Shown here: one piece after another, positions 14,614 through 15,041 of the stretch
Position numbering within the stretch: the stretch's first letter is position 1
Layout of the letters: each line of letters begins with the position of its first letter
Assembly (NCBI GenBank): GCA_045612565.1
Contig: JAZKZG010000058.1
Span: 1 to 15,041, forward strand
Direction: 5' to 3'
DNA: 15,041 bases
Origin: RGIG9041 sp045612565
Lineage (GTDB): Bacteria; Bacillota; Clostridia; Oscillospirales; QAKW01
Notes under the pieces: generated by a model
Database searches by the model: none
Told to the model about the DNA's origin: nothing
The model's input: the letters and a program-made list of their open reading frames with translations, nothing else
Position numbers and translations under genes: made by a program

Positions 14614-15041
14614 TTATTCCTCATACAGTATCAACCATTCTTCAGTAGATTCATCCAATTCTTTGCGTTTGTTTTCAAGTTCAATACAACTTTTCTCAAG
14701 TAATACAAAATCGGTGCTGTTAGTTGAAATGATTGATTCCAGTTCATTTATTTGTGTTTCAAGTTTGTTGATTTTCTTTTCAATTTGTGATATTTTATTT
14801 CGTTTTTGTGCAGCTGCCGCCCTTTGTTCTTTGGTTGTGTACCCATCAGTATTTTTGGGTGAACTTTGAATAGGTCTTTCTGTTTTGGATTCCAGAACAA
14901 AACGATTTTGAAAATCATCAAATTTTCCATTAAATACAATTACTTTTTCTTTTGATAAAAACACAATAATATCAGGAACAGTATTTAAAAAATATCTATC
15001 ATGAGATATCACTAATTGCGTTCCTGCAAAATCGACAAGTG
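14614..15041 (-). CDS. ABC-F family ATPase, C-terminal part (5' end beyond window)
   Basis: The frame is open to the window edge, so only about the last 142 residues are visible. They start with LVDFAGTQLVISHDRYFLNTV, the switch-histidine segment (SHDRYFL) that closes the second nucleotide-binding domain of ABC-F proteins. A short strand region (IVFNGKFDDFQ) follows, then a basic linker with KEQRAAAAQKRNK. A coiled-coil hairpin occupies about the last 75 residues, ending EEWLILYEE. ABC-F proteins act on the ribosome as translation factors or antibiotic-protection factors and have no membrane domain. The deciding inter-domain linker is outside the window, so the subfamily cannot be assigned. 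It is followed directly by the HAD gene. Confidence 0.9.
   Translation of the reverse strand, partial: LVDFAGTQLVISHDRYFLNTVPDIIVFLSKEKVIVFNGKFDDFQNRFVLESKTERPIQSSPKNTDGYTTKEQRAAAAQKRNKISQIEKKINKLETQINELESIISTNSTDFVLLEKSCIELENKRKELDESTEEWLILYEE

Noticed and set aside
1..15041. Search for mobile elements, CRISPR repeats, tRNA/rRNA genes or a defence system
   Set aside because: I found no direct-repeat array, terminal inverted repeats with a transposase, integrase gene, or RNA gene apart from the T-box. The content is housekeeping and transport genes with consistent base composition.

Overview
The window is low-GC, AT-rich DNA with strong Shine-Dalgarno sites, intrinsic terminators, a T-box leader and lipoprotein signal peptides, which points to a Gram-positive member of the Clostridia (Bacillota). 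A likely mother-cell sporulation promoter suggests a spore former. Most of the window is ordinary chromosomal content. I see no mobile element, CRISPR array, rRNA or tRNA.

Layout from left to right. (1) The 3' part of a dCMP/cytidine-type deaminase gene (+) ends at a bidirectional terminator shared with a convergent gene for an unrecognised cysteine-rich protein (-). That gene starts from a promoter resembling those used by sigma-E/sigma-K. (2) Divergently, an extended -10 sigma-A promoter drives a small lipoprotein gene with its own terminator. It is followed by a class B penicillin-binding protein whose KTG motif reads KTA. (3) A near-perfect sigma-A promoter overlapping the PBP stop codon starts an alanine T-box leader, then alaS and a HINT-type HIT protein, closed by a 13-bp terminator. 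(4) A monocistronic nadE (two-domain NAD+ synthetase) has its own promoter; the glutaminase domain lacks its expected catalytic cysteine. (5) A complete branched-chain/amino-acid ABC importer operon follows: binding lipoprotein, two permeases and two ATPases, in the order livJ-H-M-G-F. It has a hairpin after livJ, tight overlaps between the later genes, and a bidirectional terminator. (6) On the minus strand, converging on that terminator, are a HAD-family phosphatase (YjjG-like) and, upstream of it and cut by the window edge, the C-terminus of an ABC-F ATPase.

How the parts fit together: alanine supply, sensed as uncharged tRNA-Ala, should control alaS together with the HIT hydrolase, a family known to cleave aminoacyl-adenylates. 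The liv operon imports branched-chain or related amino acids; the hairpin and a weak livH ribosome binding site would keep the binding protein in excess over the membrane components. The observations most worth a second look are the glutaminase-site change in NadE, the cysteine-rich protein with its sporulation-type promoter, the unusual downstream part of the alaS T-box, and the KTA motif in the PBP. All functional statements rest on motif recognition by eye; no database search was possible.
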